Positions 46,835 to 58,949 of a stretch of DNA of 64,000 nucleotides are shown one piece after another. Both the position numbers and the translations under genes were made by a program. Positions within the stretch are counted from its first letter, which is position 1. Each line of letters starts with the position of its first letter. The DNA comes from Gnetum montanum (lineage: Eukaryota; Streptophyta; Gnetopsida; Gnetales; Gnetaceae): positions 70,021 to 134,020 of the forward strand of contig MNCI01015910.1 of assembly GCA_015680685.1 (NCBI GenBank), written 5' to 3'. Under the pieces are notes generated by a model, which made no database searches, was not told where the DNA came from, and worked only from the letters and a program-made list of their open reading frames with translations.

Positions 46835-47150
46835 GGGCTAGAGTTAGCACAAAACATGGATTAAGTGCCATGTGGTAGTGCAGTAGATGGGACTACGAGA
46901 AAAATTCAGAAAATTTTCTAAGTCCAGAGGTGATTAGAAAAGTTTAAAAATTTTCTAACTTTAGATGCTATACTCGCCCCGTGTTACGCGTAGGACGTGT
47001 AACTTGGTAGTTAGAAAAAAAATTTGCAAAACTAGTAGTTGGAGCTAACTACACTCAACACTTAGAAAAATTTGGGCAAAGTGCCACCATTTTGACACTT
47101 AGCCAAATTTGTAGTTGAGATGCCAAGACCCAAAATTTTGTGGTGTTTCA

Positions 47151-47155
47151 CCCAC
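47151..47155 (+). other. Target site duplication of element C, right copy
   Basis: CCCAC directly after the LTR end TTTCA; identical to 28833-28837. Confidence 0.8.
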
Positions 47156-47661
47156 TCCTCTCCTCCAATGCAGCACTTGTTGACCATCTAGCAGGGGAAG
47201 TGTTAAGGCTTCCCACTCAGTTTTATACTAACTTTATTTGGTTACATGTGGAGGCCATAGGAGCATAGATGGAGATTGAGAGAGAGGGTAAAGGAGGGAA
47301 AAACCTTCAGGGATTGGTTAATGCATATTTCTATGTGTAGTATTTGTATGAAACTCTCTGTACTCATATATATGTGATGATGATGTTTATGTGTTTTTGT
47401 ATCTTATGAGAATGGTGCAGATTTCTAGTTTATGTAGAGATATGCAGTTTTATAAACCAAAATGTTTGCTTAGTCTTTGGCTTAGCATGGATTGTTGGTG
47501 TAGTTTGACCTTCCATAATATATATATATATATATATATATAGTAACTTATTCTTAATGTATCTTTACACATCATTAGCTTTTAGTTTATCATGCATCCA
47601 TTATGTTATTACTAGCGATTATAGGCATCACCTTGCCCTAGCTAGGTGTAGTAGGGTAGGG
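47156..47661. other. Flank of element C with TA repeat
   Basis: No gene. A TA microsatellite lies at 47518-47542. Its right end on the minus strand reads TGTAACACCCTACCC (47653-47667), a typical start of chromovirus-type LTRs, so this stretch plus 27660-28832 may be an old LTR in which element C landed. Confidence 0.35.
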
Positions 47662-47891
47662 TGTTACAGGGGAGACGTCTCCTCCAAGACATCTTCTCCC
47701 CATATAGAGATGTCTCTCTTGAGACTTCTATAGTTTTCCAAGACATCTCCTCTAACTTCGAAATGTCTTTTGTCACCTCTAAGACTTAGCTAAGACATCT
47801 CCTAGCCTTCTAAGACGTCTTCTTCAAGCCCAAATCTTGCAAAACATACATGTAGGGGTAGAACAAGGGGATTAGAAGAGGTGTCCCTACA
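47662..47891 (+). repeat. Possible small LTR-like fragment
   Basis: Starts TGTTACAGGGG, ends GTGTCCCTACA, and is rich in GACATCTCC / GACGTCTCC phrases. Its end (AGGTGTCCCTACACCAAT) resembles the minus-strand end of 26920-27659. No matching flanking duplication (TAGGG, CCAAT). Confidence 0.35.
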
Positions 47892-48440
47892 CCAATTATG
47901 GTAGCATGTCACTTATAGTAATTATTACATTAGTCTATGTAGTATATCTATAAATTACAATGATGATGAGGAGCTGGCTAAATTGAATAAAATCTTGAGC
48001 TTAAACTAGTTTAATTGAATAAAATTTTAAGTTTTGGTTTAAATATTGGATCATGTCTTACTAATATTTTGTAGTGTATTGGGTGAATTATGTGTAGAGG
48101 AGACCCTATTTACCTAAAGTCTTTTTGGTTGGAAAATATAGAGAACAACACTACCATTGTGCCTAGATGGTAGAAAATGAGCTAAAGCATGAAGGATGAA
48201 TAGTCTTTTCTAAATATGGTTTCTCTTGAACTAGACTTCTTGATTTGTTGTGTTGATGTAAACATTAGAAATGTTGTTATTGAAGTAAAGTTTTTCATTT
48301 TAAGGGTTGAATTGATGCACCTTATTAATGTTACTGTTCACACCCTCTTTTACTCTTATTCACATTATATTTCTCTTCATGTTATACAACAACCTTTTCT
48401 TAAATTAGTTTAATATTTGATGTACTTAAAATCAATATTA
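47892..48440. other. AT-rich intergenic stretch
   Basis: No gene, repeat or RNA recognised. Confidence 0.4.
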
Positions 48441-48545
48441 AATCGTTATCGGTTTGAAGGGTAGAAAAAGGACAAAACTTTTGTCCTATTGTGGTTGCTA
48501 GGCCAAGACCCTTACCACTAGGCTAATGCCTCATTGTTTAAATGA
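48441..48545 (-). repeat. Possible tRNA-derived SINE fragment
   Basis: On the minus strand TAGCCTAGTGG (box A pattern) lies near 48528-48518, and CTTCAAACC (box B-like) about 55 bases on. The wide spacing and poor tRNA folding argue for a SINE relic rather than a tRNA gene. Confidence 0.3.
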
Positions 48546-48730
48546 ATTGTCTCACCAAGTTGTTTGAGAATGATGGGACTCACCAATTTAGAAAAAGACT
48601 TGATTTATATAAATCCATTTACTTTTGTCTTAAGCCTTGATGATCAAATTTGAAAAAACAAATTTACAGTACTTAATCATATAAATGCTTTGTGTAGTTG
48701 GGATAAGAAAGAATAAACACTAGCTTAGAT

Positions 48731-48758
48731 ATACATACATACATACATATATATATAT
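48731..48758. repeat. ACAT/TA microsatellite
   Basis: ATACATACATACATACAT running into a TA repeat, directly against the left end of the foldback element. Confidence 0.8.
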
Positions 48759-49033
48759 CTCTATCAATTGGTGAGATGATTTAAATAAGATAACAAGATA
48801 TCTAAAAACGGAATCACTCATCCCTTCTCTGTTTATCTACCACTTAATTTAGTTTTACCCACAACGTTTCTCTACCACTTAATTTAGTTTTACTCTCATT
48901 GAGGGTAAAACTAAATTAAGTGGTAGAGAAACACAGAAGGGATGAGTGATTCCGTTTTTAGATATCTTGTTACCTTGTTCGGGCTTGGTTAAAATCATCT
49001 TATTTAAAATCATCATGGCCAATTGATAGAGAT
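48757..49033. mobile_element. Foldback MITE-like element upstream of NUP210
   Basis: The two halves are reverse complements of each other along nearly the whole length. The ends pair as ATCTCTATCAATTGG (48757-48771) with CCAATTGATAGAGAT (49019-49033). Inner arms pair over AACAAGATATCTAAAAACGG and ACCACTTAATTTAGTTTTAC. The right arm has about 25 extra bases (near 48973-48998, containing CAAGCCCGAA on one strand). The left arm has a second copy of the TCTACCACTTAATTTAGTTTTAC segment next to the loop. No coding capacity. Confidence 0.8.
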
Positions 49034-49790
49034 TCTGATTCGTTTGAAAACCAATGTTCTACCGTGGCAATGTTGACAAACTTCACCCCCCTCCCACCCA
49101 CCATGACACGTATTAGCCAAAATTATATTTTAGCTTAGATGCTTATTAACATAGCTGTGTTAAACAAACGAAAAACAAAAATGAGATTGAGCGTTAAAAA
49201 TGAGCTTTAATCTAATTACGTTTAGCATTTTTAATTGTGTTTTCTTTTTGCTTTCCTTTCATTTCAAAACTATTTACATGTGAACAAGAAAGGAGCCGAG
49301 CAACTACTACGGTGTCTCACGATTTTATCTCTCTTTATCATTGAGAACTAAAATGCAACGATTGGTCATGTAGGCTTATAATCTTGGCGACCGTTTGTAT
49401 TTCTTTCGTGGGTTTCATCTGTGAAAAATAGATCTTACGATGCCCGCGCAAAACGGTCTTTGACAATCAAACAAACAACAAAAGGCCTGCTCTAAATGGT
49501 TCTTTAGGGTTTTAAAAACGACGCATGTTCCTAATTTCCCGAACATTGTTCCCAATTTCCTGTAACTTCTTAACTGAAGTATGTGTCCCAGATGATATTC
49601 TTCTGATTCTACATGAGATCGCAGGCATTTCCAAGTTTGTTTCCATGCTGCTGCTGTGCACTGGTTTTTAGGCAGACAAGTACTACTCATAAGTGCAGCA
49701 GCACAGGCTTTATTTATATGTTCATCTGATCATGATGATTATTATGGGCGGTCGCTTATCACTGTAAATTCTTCTGCTCTGGAGTAGAGG
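49034..49790 (+). promoter_or_regulatory. NUP210 promoter and 5' UTR region
   Basis: Single-copy-looking sequence between the foldback element and the start codon. A TATA-like TATTTATATG lies at 49711-49720, about 70-80 bases before the ATG, a plausible but unproven core promoter. An in-frame TAG at 49785-49787 just before the ATG excludes an upstream extension in this exon. Confidence 0.35.
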
Positions 49791-49993
49791 ATGATAATGG
49801 CGGCTCCGTTCTTGTTAGTGCGCGTTCCAGGAATTCTTCTGCTTGTTGTGTGCATTGGTGTTGCTGTTTTATCAGGAAAGCATGTGAATTCCATGAAGGG
49901 TCCGCATATCAATGATCTCAATCTACTGCTCCCTCCCCGCGCTTTCAATCCTGTTGGGTACAGGCTTCAGGGTACTGATGGCTGCTTCTCCTG
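49791..49993 (+). CDS. NUP210: NUP210 exon 1
   Basis: Signal peptide and the NDLNLLLPP block; ends GCTTCTCCTG before GTGAGT. Ends two bases into the Trp codon completed by exon 2. Confidence 0.92.
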
Positions 49994-52900
49994 GTGAGTT
50001 GGTGCAGTGGAAATGTCGGGAGTTATTTGGTAGATTTGCTGGACATGTATCTGTGAAATTGAGGCATGTTTTTAATTTTCAGTAGAGAAAAATTTTATGC
50101 TGAATCCACAGTGATGAAGTGTTTCAGCATGATCATTCAATATCTAGTAATTGCTTTTCGTCTTAAGGCAGATTGTATCGATTATGCCTACGGCATGTAT
50201 ACTGCTTAAACAGGATAACAATCGATTCCATTTATTTTAACATGACAATATACAGGGGAGGAAAGTGACTGTTCAAGCTGCTAAGAACAATTATATAGTT
50301 GGTGTCAAACATGGTGGACTGACGTGCTAAATTCATTTTCGGTCTTTTCACAGTATTTTAGACCTGGTCATGTTTAATTCACTAACTGTACCGTTCTGTC
50401 GTCTGGGTGTCTGACATTTCTCCCCCTGGTCATGGGTTCAATTTGGTTTTCCATGATTTACAGGGAGGCAATAAGGCATATCAGAGTAGGTTGATTGTAT
50501 GATAGCTTACCGTGGGTTAGGACACTCTTATGACAGTGGGAGTTTCCAACAAATACGTATCGAATTGTGAGCCAATATTAAAATCCTTAGTCGTGAAAGG
50601 AAGATACCGAGCTCTTAGATAATTAATATACGAGCAATGCTGTATTGTTCTTTATGACAAAACATGCTATTTTTATATTTTAATCCAGAAGTTTTAGGAC
50701 CCGAGTAGACAACTAAACATCGTATAAATGAGAAAGAATGTAGCTGAAGATGCTACAAGACTTACTTTTTACTCTAAAAGATGCTCTACACGTGAAAATG
50801 GCCTAGATTCTCTAGTAACCAATAAGAGAATTCTGGATTCACTAATCTGCCGCAGGGAACGCAAATTGTCATTTCCTTTGTTCCCTGAAATTGTTAGGAT
50901 GATAGTTCTTATGGCCTGCCACACCATCCTGAAACATTAATTTTCGCTACCTTCAGGTGGCATACGTGGATATATGCTTTGTCAATGAAACATAAAGATA
51001 CATGCTGAAGATGTCACAGAGAATATTTAATTATGATTTTCACGTCCCATTCAGTGACTACAACTTATTTAATCCTGGTTGATCTACAATGTAACTTTTA
51101 TGCCGAGTTTTATAAACAGACAGGTTCTTAGCCAATGTCAAGGTAATCCAAACTTGTATTGACAACATGTTTAATTTATTCCTGTTATTTTGGAATCGAC
51201 TATTTAGCATGTCTTTAACTATAGACTTGAATGTAATAGCAACAGCAAAATTGGAAGTGCTAATATAACTAAAATATTCATACAAGCAATTTTGGAAATT
51301 TATGAAGAAACCTGAAAAGCTATATTAAAATAAAAATACATTTGAAAACTTATAGTCAAGCACATTTTAAACGATCCTTAATTTCTCTGGTCCCTTGGAT
51401 GCTGGCAGACAACTGTAGACATGCAAATTAATTTGAGTCATGTTAAAAATACAGGAATGATAGTTTATATGTTAATCAACTTTAAGAAAAACATACATTG
51501 TACTTTTATTATTCAAGTTATTTATTGGTGCCACTAGTGTCCATCATTAGATCAGTCAGAGAATTTGAAATAAAAAAAATCAAAATTTAACATGTCAGCA
51601 TTGCTGGAGAGTTAAAGTAATAGTTTTGTTATAAAACTACAACAGAGCAGAAGCAGCACATTTTAATTGAAATTATTTTTAAAGCAAATTGGATGAAAAA
51701 GTTTCCTTTTGTGGATATAGGGGATGGGGGAGGTGGAAGGAATTCTTATGTGGTTTTATCTAGTTCAGTTTTTGAATATCCCGATATTACTGCGATGCTT
51801 TTATTGTTGATAATACTATTTGAATTATGAAAGGATTAAAGTCTATGTTTGATTATTCTGTTTTTACAGAAAACATTTAATTTTAAAATAGTAATAATCT
51901 TAGTTAATTTTCATATATATTGTTTTACTAATGTGAACATTTGTTTGTTCATTCATTTATTTCATATCTATTGATAACAGGACGTGGGATCATCATGATA
52001 TATTATCTGTCATACCTGAATACAATGAAACAAATCAGTGCTCTTCAAGTGCACGCATAATTTCTCTTGCTCCATATAGTGGACGCAGAGTGACTGCAAT
52101 TCATGCATCAGACATTCATAGTGGACAAGTGATTCGCTGTGAAGTATTTGTTGACAAAATTTCAAGGATTCAAATTTTCCATCATTCTGTCAAGCTTGAC
52201 CTTGATGGCCTCGCTACACTTCGTGTTCATGCATTTGATGCTGAAGGTTAATCAAAGTCAATGGTTATTGCTTTTCTATATTGTGTGTTAAAAAACCATG
52301 TTAAAATGAGTCCTTTCTGAAGTTAATACATCAGATGTTTTTTATGATGTTGAATGTTGTAATCTTGTCATCAATATTTAAAATACATTGTCATTCTTTT
52401 AAAATATCTTTTACAATAGGGATGCCCATGGTTTAATCTATGCTTGGTTTGAGCGGTTGATGTTATGTAAATCTAAGAACACCAAAGTGATAAATGATAC
52501 CAGTCCCTGGTTTGTATTCAAACTCCTTTTATCTTCTCACCCCTGCTACCGCTGTATAAAGATAAAAAAAGTATAAATAAATTTCTTTTCATTTTTTGTT
52601 TTTCCTTGCTTTCTTTTTATTTTATTTTTTTAAAGTGTTGTTTGAAGTTGCTGATGCACTATTCTATCCGTTTTATGATTTCCAATATATGCATGTTAAG
52701 AAATTTGTTAGACTTAGCACAGATTAATTGTGGAAGGTTAATCAGAGGATGCTTCCAATTTGGAATTTTTATAAATTAACATGGAGGAAATGATTTAGTG
52801 GATAAGAATGCATTGAGTGAAAATGGACTCCTCATGACCATAATTTTCTTTTATGCAATGTTTTGAATCATGATCATGAATAAAGTGAAAGCATTCCATT

Positions 52901-55900
52901 TGTATTTATGCCATAGTAGATCAATTTTGAATGATTTTATGGCTTCCAATCGAAGAGGTGTTTTAGATGGATGAATTGTGCTAGTCAGTGATGTATCAAA
53001 AATGGTCCTCTGTAATTGTCATTTTTACACTTGCTGCATGGTGCAGTCTCTTTTTTCATTCTGATTTTACTATTTTTACTGGTATGGATGACTTCAAATT
53101 ATTACTTTCTAAACTCATTTATAGGTTGTAGTTTGCTTCTGTTTCTTACGATGTCAAATGCTGCTCAATTTTTATCTCATCTACTTTGCTTAGGAAGGGC
53201 GAGGCACCACCACCGTTAGAGATACAATCCAGAGACTTTTCTAGGCAGTTGTTTTTAGACAATATAATCTTACCTTAGAATTTCAATTTGTGGATTTTGT
53301 TTGATGGAGTAGCTACCAATCCACTTGTTCAAGGACTATTTTTTTATAGGATATCCGTGTTCTATTAAAGGTTGTTCTTGAAACTCTGACACATTGCTTC
53401 CATTTATTGGTTCATATTTTGTTAAAAAATTTTCATGATCACTGCAGAAGTGACAAAGTGAATTTTTCAATGAGATGTGTGAGTATATTACGGTACAGAG
53501 TTACTAAAATCTTAATGGTTGCTTTTCCCTTGCCTCATCCAATGTATCCTATTATGTCTTATTATAGCACATCCTATAATTTTACTCTGTCCTTCACAAC
53601 CATGCAGGCTGTTAAGCTCTAATGTATGATCAGGCTGTTTGACAGTTGTGTGAAACATACATTTAAAAATTGAATATACAGTAGGTGAACTACTGAGTAA
53701 TGCTTATCAGCCATGTGACAATAACTTTGTTATTCTGGATGAGGATCTGGCCCCAAACCGTCCCCAAAATTCACTTAAAAACATTGGTTAAGATGCTTTC
53801 AATTGGAAATGAGCACAAAAGATATTGAATTCTTTCTTAACAATGCATGGAATCATATGAGGATGCCTCAAGACAAAATAAATGGATCACAACCCTAGTT
53901 TTTTAATTCAACGAAAGATCACTAGATCAATGATCAGTTACCGAATTAGAATTTTGGTTGACCCGAGTTAAGTTGGGATGACTTTTATTACAAGCCATAT
54001 TTTTAGTAAGAAAGCAATGGTTTTAAGAGTCGTTTTTTGAGTTTTAAGTACGACTTGTCTTGACTTGCTGATTTATTGTGATTCTTCAAACATCTGGACC
54101 TGAGTGCAGTACAACAAAAAGTTGTATGCTGACCACTGGGACTTGGTGATTGATTGCCAAAGATCTATATTCCCTGACTATCTAAGCACTGATCACAGCT
54201 ACACAGTCCATAAAATCTAGAAGCACAATCCCAAAGAAATGTGCCCTCCAACTCTTCAAATCTCTCCAATCTTGAGAGATCTCAATGCCCTTAATTGGCC
54301 TCTCAATAGCCCTGTAAAACATGGCCTCTTTAACCAAGCAACCTGTCCTCAGACTCCTTTGGCCTTTAGATAGGCTATGGTGATGATTTGGTTTGCTTTT
54401 TTGCACCGAAAAATGCTTTGAAAATGAAAAAATTAAGCTGTTTTAACTGTTTGCATTTGTCATCTGAGTAAAATACAATTTGTTAAAATTTATATTTTCA
54501 TTTTGAATACTGAGTGGGTGTCAGTTTTCATATCTGAGCATTTGTATCCTTCGGTAAACCCAGCCTTTTAATGCTTTGCAGTTTGAATTCAGTTCGGAAT
54601 ATTTTGTGTTACAGGTCAGTCAATGGCATAAGTTACCAGCCATGAACTTGCCTATTTTTCTTTTGTTTTCTTTAAAAGCATTTACAAAGTCAAATGTAAT
54701 TGTTAACCAGAAGCTCACGAACCATATCATATAATACCTATGACACGATTTAGCTTACCATTCACGGTTTTTTCTTTGGTAGAAGTATTCCATTCTTATT
54801 TCATGGCCTCTCTTGCAGATAATGTATTTTCATCCTTAGTTGGGTTGAGGTTCAAATGGGAGCTAACACCAGTGAAAGTTGGAGGGAATGTTGCACCACA
54901 CAAGCTTATCCATGTTCCTTTAAGTAATACTCCATTGAGTGATTGTGGGGGATTTTGTGGTCATATTGCAACCCGTGTCAATCTTGAGGAAAGTGTAAGT
55001 CTTTTATCTATCTTTAATTTGAGGTATACTGATAACAGTTTCTTTGATTTTATGCTTATACAGTCACAAAAATTGTTTTCATATTTTAATTTATAATGAT
55101 TATTGTTCAGGGTTATGCTTCAGATCTTTATGTTGTTCGAGGCATTGATATTGGTCGGGAAAGTGTATCTGTACGCTTGGCAGAGCCAGATCTTGGGCAT
55201 CTATCTGATTCAATTGTTTTAACAGTGGCAGAAGCAATGTCACTTGAACCTTTTTCTCCGGTCTTTGTAATTGTTGGCACCCGCTGGCAATACACTCTAA
55301 AAGTACTCCGTCGCAATAAGCATGAAGGTTAGTTTAGCTTTGCCATCTATTAAAACAGATTACATGGAAGGCAAAAGAAACTATTATAATTCCTAAATTA
55401 TTTTTGTTTAAGTTTTGTCCCTTTTTAAGATTAAATAATTCACATTGTTTGTAAATTTCTGTTGAAAGAATCTGACATTTCAGGTGAAAATGCAAATGTA
55501 GGCGTTGGTATGTCTTCTGGCTTAGAAACGACATAACTTTTTAAAATACTAGGAAAGGGGTTTTGTGTGGAGTAACTAAGTGGATAATTGGAATTTCTTA
55601 AAATGATGGAATGCTCAAGTGCGATGAAAAGATTTTTGAAATTTAGCTAGGTATTAATCGTTAGCAACAAACATCAAGTTTTAAGATTTTGTGAATGTAG
55701 TGATAAAAACACATCCATGAAAGAATAATAACCATCCTGAAGGGTTGCCATTTAACCTAGGCAGTCTGCAAAAAGTGTGAAAAGTTAAACCTGCACATAC
55801 AATGGGGAAGTGGACCATTTTGTGAATATCAGATTGAATTCCATTGTAAGTATGCTTACCCAGCATCCAGACTTCCAGATCAAGACTGCAAGTAGCAGTC

Positions 55901-56574
55901 GTGCATTAAAATGAACTTGCAAAGGTCCTCAAACCTTGAAACCTCCAGCTATTGAAAAGAGCTTGTTCTTATCTTGCTTTTTAAAAATCGGTGCAGTGGT
56001 ATTATTTGGTTCTTATTATGCTACGTGTCAGACCAACTATTAGTCTTTTTTTCTTATATTGAAGAAAATGCCATTTCATAAGCGAGTTTTGCAGGGAAAA
56101 TCTAAATTTTCTTATTTCCACAACAGCGTATTCAGAGAGCACAAGAGTTTTATAGTCATTTTCTCAAATTGCATGCACATATAAACAATTCTAAATATTA
56201 TTTACTAATTCTCTGATTATTTAACAGCTGTAGATTTGCCATCTCCGAATCATCATTGGCTTGTCACAAATACTTCTGTTGCTTCAATTGATTCCTCCAG
56301 AGGCATAGTCAATGCCAATTCAATTGGAATGACAAGTGTTGTTGTTGAAGATCTTAGAGTTTCTGGACACCAACAAATTTCAGCATTGCATGTTGTGGTG
56401 CCAAATGAACTACACTTGTATCTGCTTTCATGGACTGGAGTTAATACGATTTCTCATCCAGAAGAATTTGTGTCCTTGGGTACACCATGGTATTTTATCA
56501 CAGGCCAAGAGTATATTGTTCATTTGAAGGCATTCTCATGGCAGTCTGGTGGCCGGCCACTTTTTCTAACTGAG
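49791..56574 (+). CDS. NUP210: Nuclear pore membrane glycoprotein NUP210/GP210 (5' part, five exons, partial)
   Basis: Type I membrane nucleoporin of the nuclear pore; in plants a protein of about 1900 residues with a large lumenal region, one membrane span near the C-terminus and a short tail. Here the first about 403 residues are encoded. The protein begins MIMAAPFLLVRVPGILLL, a signal peptide. Then come INDLNLLLPPRAFNPVGYRL and GCFSWTWDHHDILSV, VIRCEVFVDKISRIQIFHH, LSDCGGFCGHI, IVLTVAEAMSLEP, and AVDLPSPNHHWLV. All are close to the plant GP210 pattern (Arabidopsis AT5G40480, EMB3012). Exon phases agree at every joint and all introns are GT-AG. ATG at 49797 (MAAPFLL) has the better context and may be the real start. 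No stops or damaging changes are seen. The remaining exons lie right of the window. Confidence 0.93.
49994..51980 (+). other. NUP210 intron 1
   Basis: About 2.0 kb, AT-rich, GTGAGT..AACAG. No repeat or gene recognised inside. Confidence 0.8.
51981..52246 (+). CDS. NUP210: NUP210 exon 2
   Basis: Encodes the stretch from TWDHHDILSVIPEYN to LATLRVHAFDAE; donor GTTAAT at 52247. Leaves one base of the next codon. Confidence 0.93.
52247..54818 (+). other. NUP210 intron 2
   Basis: About 2.6 kb, AT-rich, with T-runs; short open frames inside show no motif. No repeat family recognised. Confidence 0.75.
54819..54994 (+). CDS. NUP210: NUP210 exon 3
   Basis: Encodes NVFSSLVGLRFKWEL to IATRVNLEES, with the CGGFC pair of cysteines. 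Acceptor TCTTGCAG, donor GTAAGT; ends on a codon boundary. Confidence 0.93.
54995..55110 (+). other. NUP210 intron 3
   Basis: A short intron of 116 bp, GTAAGT..TTCAG, the only one of ordinary size. Confidence 0.85.
55111..55327 (+). CDS. NUP210: NUP210 exon 4
   Basis: Encodes GYASDLYVVRGIDIGRE to WQYTLKVLRRNKHE, including VLTVAEAMSLEP. Donor GTTAGT at 55328; one base left over. Confidence 0.93.
55328..56227 (+). other. NUP210 intron 4
   Basis: 900 bp, AT-rich, ends TTTAACAG. Nothing recognised inside. Confidence 0.8.
56228..56574 (+). CDS. NUP210: NUP210 exon 5
   Basis: Encodes AVDLPSPNHHWLVTN to GGRPLFLTE. The donor is GTTTTT after GAG at 56574, weaker than the others, but homology ends there and a stop follows 33 bases on. 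The exon joins exon 4 in phase and ends on a codon boundary. Confidence 0.88.
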
Positions 56575-57064
56575 GTTTTTGGCCCCTTGTTTCGTTTTTT
56601 CTTTTAAAATTTATATCTCAGCATTGCTTTATTTTGACTTTGAAGTTTCTTGGATTGTACATATCCTGATAAGTGTCTGCAATTTCATATGATTTTTAGG
56701 CTAGTGTTATAAGATAATAGCTTTACCTCCGTGAGCTAATGCTGGAATCTGTCAATTCTGAAAATTCATAATAATTTACTTCCTCTATCATGAATTTGAA
56801 ATAGAACATTGTAAAAAGCAGAGAAAAATGTCATTATCATTATAAACCAGAGTTTCTTCAGCCTTAGACATCTTGGTTGCTTTAATTGCTTGCAATTGTC
56901 CCTTTGTTGGCCAAGCTGTTCCAATTCTATTAAGATAATTTTTACTGGCTACTCATATTCGGTCTAGGTGACTGTTCTAGCCATAACTAGAAAAGAAAGA
57001 TTAGTTTTGGTTTCTGAATTGGCCAAGATTCAGGGAAATTGGGAAAATTGGGTGCCCTATTGGA

Positions 57065-57260
57065 TTTATATTAATTGGATGCACTAGTGGTTTGCATTCT
57101 ACAAGTCATAGGTTTGATACTAATAGCCCTCAACTGAGATTTTTAGCCTTCAAGATGCAAATGCCTAGAGCTAGCATGAGAGAAACAAGGAAAAACTGTG
57201 TGTGCATGTAGAATGCAATAGAAATAATTCTAAAGAAATGCATTGAACTATTTCATCTAG
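57065..57260 (+). repeat. Possible SINE in intron 5
   Basis: TGCACTAGTGG (box A-like, near 57078) and GGTTTGATACT (box B-like, near 57110) are about 33 bases apart, the spacing of a tRNA-type Pol III promoter. No clear tail. Confidence 0.3.
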
Positions 57261-58949
57261 TACACCATACATGGAGAGAGGAAATATCTCTTTATATGCT
57301 ATGAGTAGGGAGTAATCTATCCAAATTTATAATACAAATTTGGAGGAAACAGCGCAGACACCAGCCACTATCTATTGGCCAGTTGACCCTATACTGTCTG
57401 TTCCCATTCGGTTAAGGGAAAAATTGACTCATCTCTAACCAACTGAGAAAATAAAACTCTTTTGCAATGCCATGTTTAACAAGTTCCATTGATATCTGAT
57501 TAGAATTAATAAAAAAATTGCAAATTCTCTCTAATCCCAAGCAGTCAAAGTGACTCATTCAATTATATTGGATATGAATATGATAAACTAGACACCCCAT
57601 TACCACCATTGTAAATGTTGACACCAGTCTATATATGTGGCTACACCCCCATCAATAAAGTGAAATCAGGTAATGCAATTAGGAGAGCTAAGCTCGCTAA
57701 TAGGAGGCAATCTTATTGTGTTCTAATCTAATGCCATTTGTTAAATGAGCCACCAGTAAACTTACTTACCACACTCTAACCTGTTGCATGATCACCTTGG
57801 GCACTCCAATTACACTTCACTGGTTTTTACTAAGTTTACAATGAAATGAGCATGACACATTAGCCATGGTGATTGTTATAGTGACTAGATGGATACATGG
57901 AAATGTTGTAATAGTCAAAGTAGAGTAGTTTAATTCAATTGATAGAAGAGTAGAGTGACTTGAGTGCGTTCTTCAATCTATCACCAACTGCACCATTATG
58001 GTGGTGAGGTGGAATTTATGGTGAATTGTAATATGACTTCATAGTTAGTTTTATTCATTGATCATTTCTACTATTTCTCTAAAATGTTCATTTGGGTAAG
58101 TTGGATGATGTAAATTGGTTCTAATACTGGATACTTTTTGACATGAATGCACCTTCCAGTGGCATCCTATTTCAGCTAGTTTTTAATGGATTATAGCTAC
58201 TCGAAGTGTATAGATGCTTTGATGATTGTTTGTAGGTCTTCGTTAACATAAGATGTTATTGTCCATGGGAGGATCATCTGCCTGTCTCATTTGATTCAGG
58301 TTGTTATTATTCTACAAGTAGCTATTTGGATTGGTCCCTGGTGCTTGTAAGGAAGAATATCTTGATGTCAATCTGGGGATTGGGTGGTAGTTAAGCATGG
58401 TGACCCTTTTTTCCTAGTGGGTTGGCTGGCTGAGCTAATGATATTTGTGATCTTAAGATGTGATTATTACATTAGATATATCTGTCATTTTATTGTTGTA
58501 GCTTATTCCACTAATTTCAACTTCTACTTCTTTTTCAGAGACTAACTTCAACATTGCTTTACATTTTCATTTATATGTTCCTACTTGGTTGGGAAGTTCT
58601 TGCGATGATAAGTAACTTTGTAGTTCATGAGCTAGTTGGAGTCATCTTAGTATCAATGATCTTAAGCGGGGATCATGAATCTTCTCTCTCTAGGGTTTTA
58701 GCAAGTAGATTTCTTTGGTCCCTAATTAGGATATTGTGTCTACAGATTTTTGTTGGTTGATGGCTCTTCACATTTCTACAATTTAGGAATTTATCTGTTC
58801 TTTCCAATATCTGTAAAGTTAGGTTACAGAGTTGGTATTTATAGAATTGGGTGAGTACCCTCTACAAGACTGGACTTTTTTATTGTTGTTTGCAAGATGA
58901 TATTTGACGTGACATTCTTCTATTTGAGTTGGATTGTTCACATTTACGT

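Larger units (their letters stand above)
28838..47150 (-). mobile_element. Element C: minus-strand gag-pro Tat-like retrotransposon, split by element B
   Basis: Bounded by related LTRs (28838-30213 and 45806-47150) and a perfect CCCAC duplication. Reading on the minus strand: LTR, primer site, gag, protease (interrupted by element B), spacer, tandem repeats, 3' UTR, polypurine tract, LTR. Without B its internal part is about 6.1 kb, close to that of B. Reverse transcriptase, RNase H and integrase are absent. The deletion has the same limits as in B, so C is a non-autonomous family member that would need enzymes from an autonomous relative such as D. Confidence 0.85.
45806..47150 (-). repeat. 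Element C 5' LTR
   Basis: On the minus strand it starts TGAAACACCACAAAATTTTG at 47150 and ends CATTGCA at 45806. Clearly related to 28838-30213 along its length but with many more differences than the LTR pair of B. Tandem array at 46550-46805; TATA box at 46827-46834. Confidence 0.85.

Noticed and set aside
48441-48545. tRNA gene on the minus strand
   Set aside because: Box A fits but box spacing is too long and no cloverleaf can be drawn; kept only as a possible SINE.
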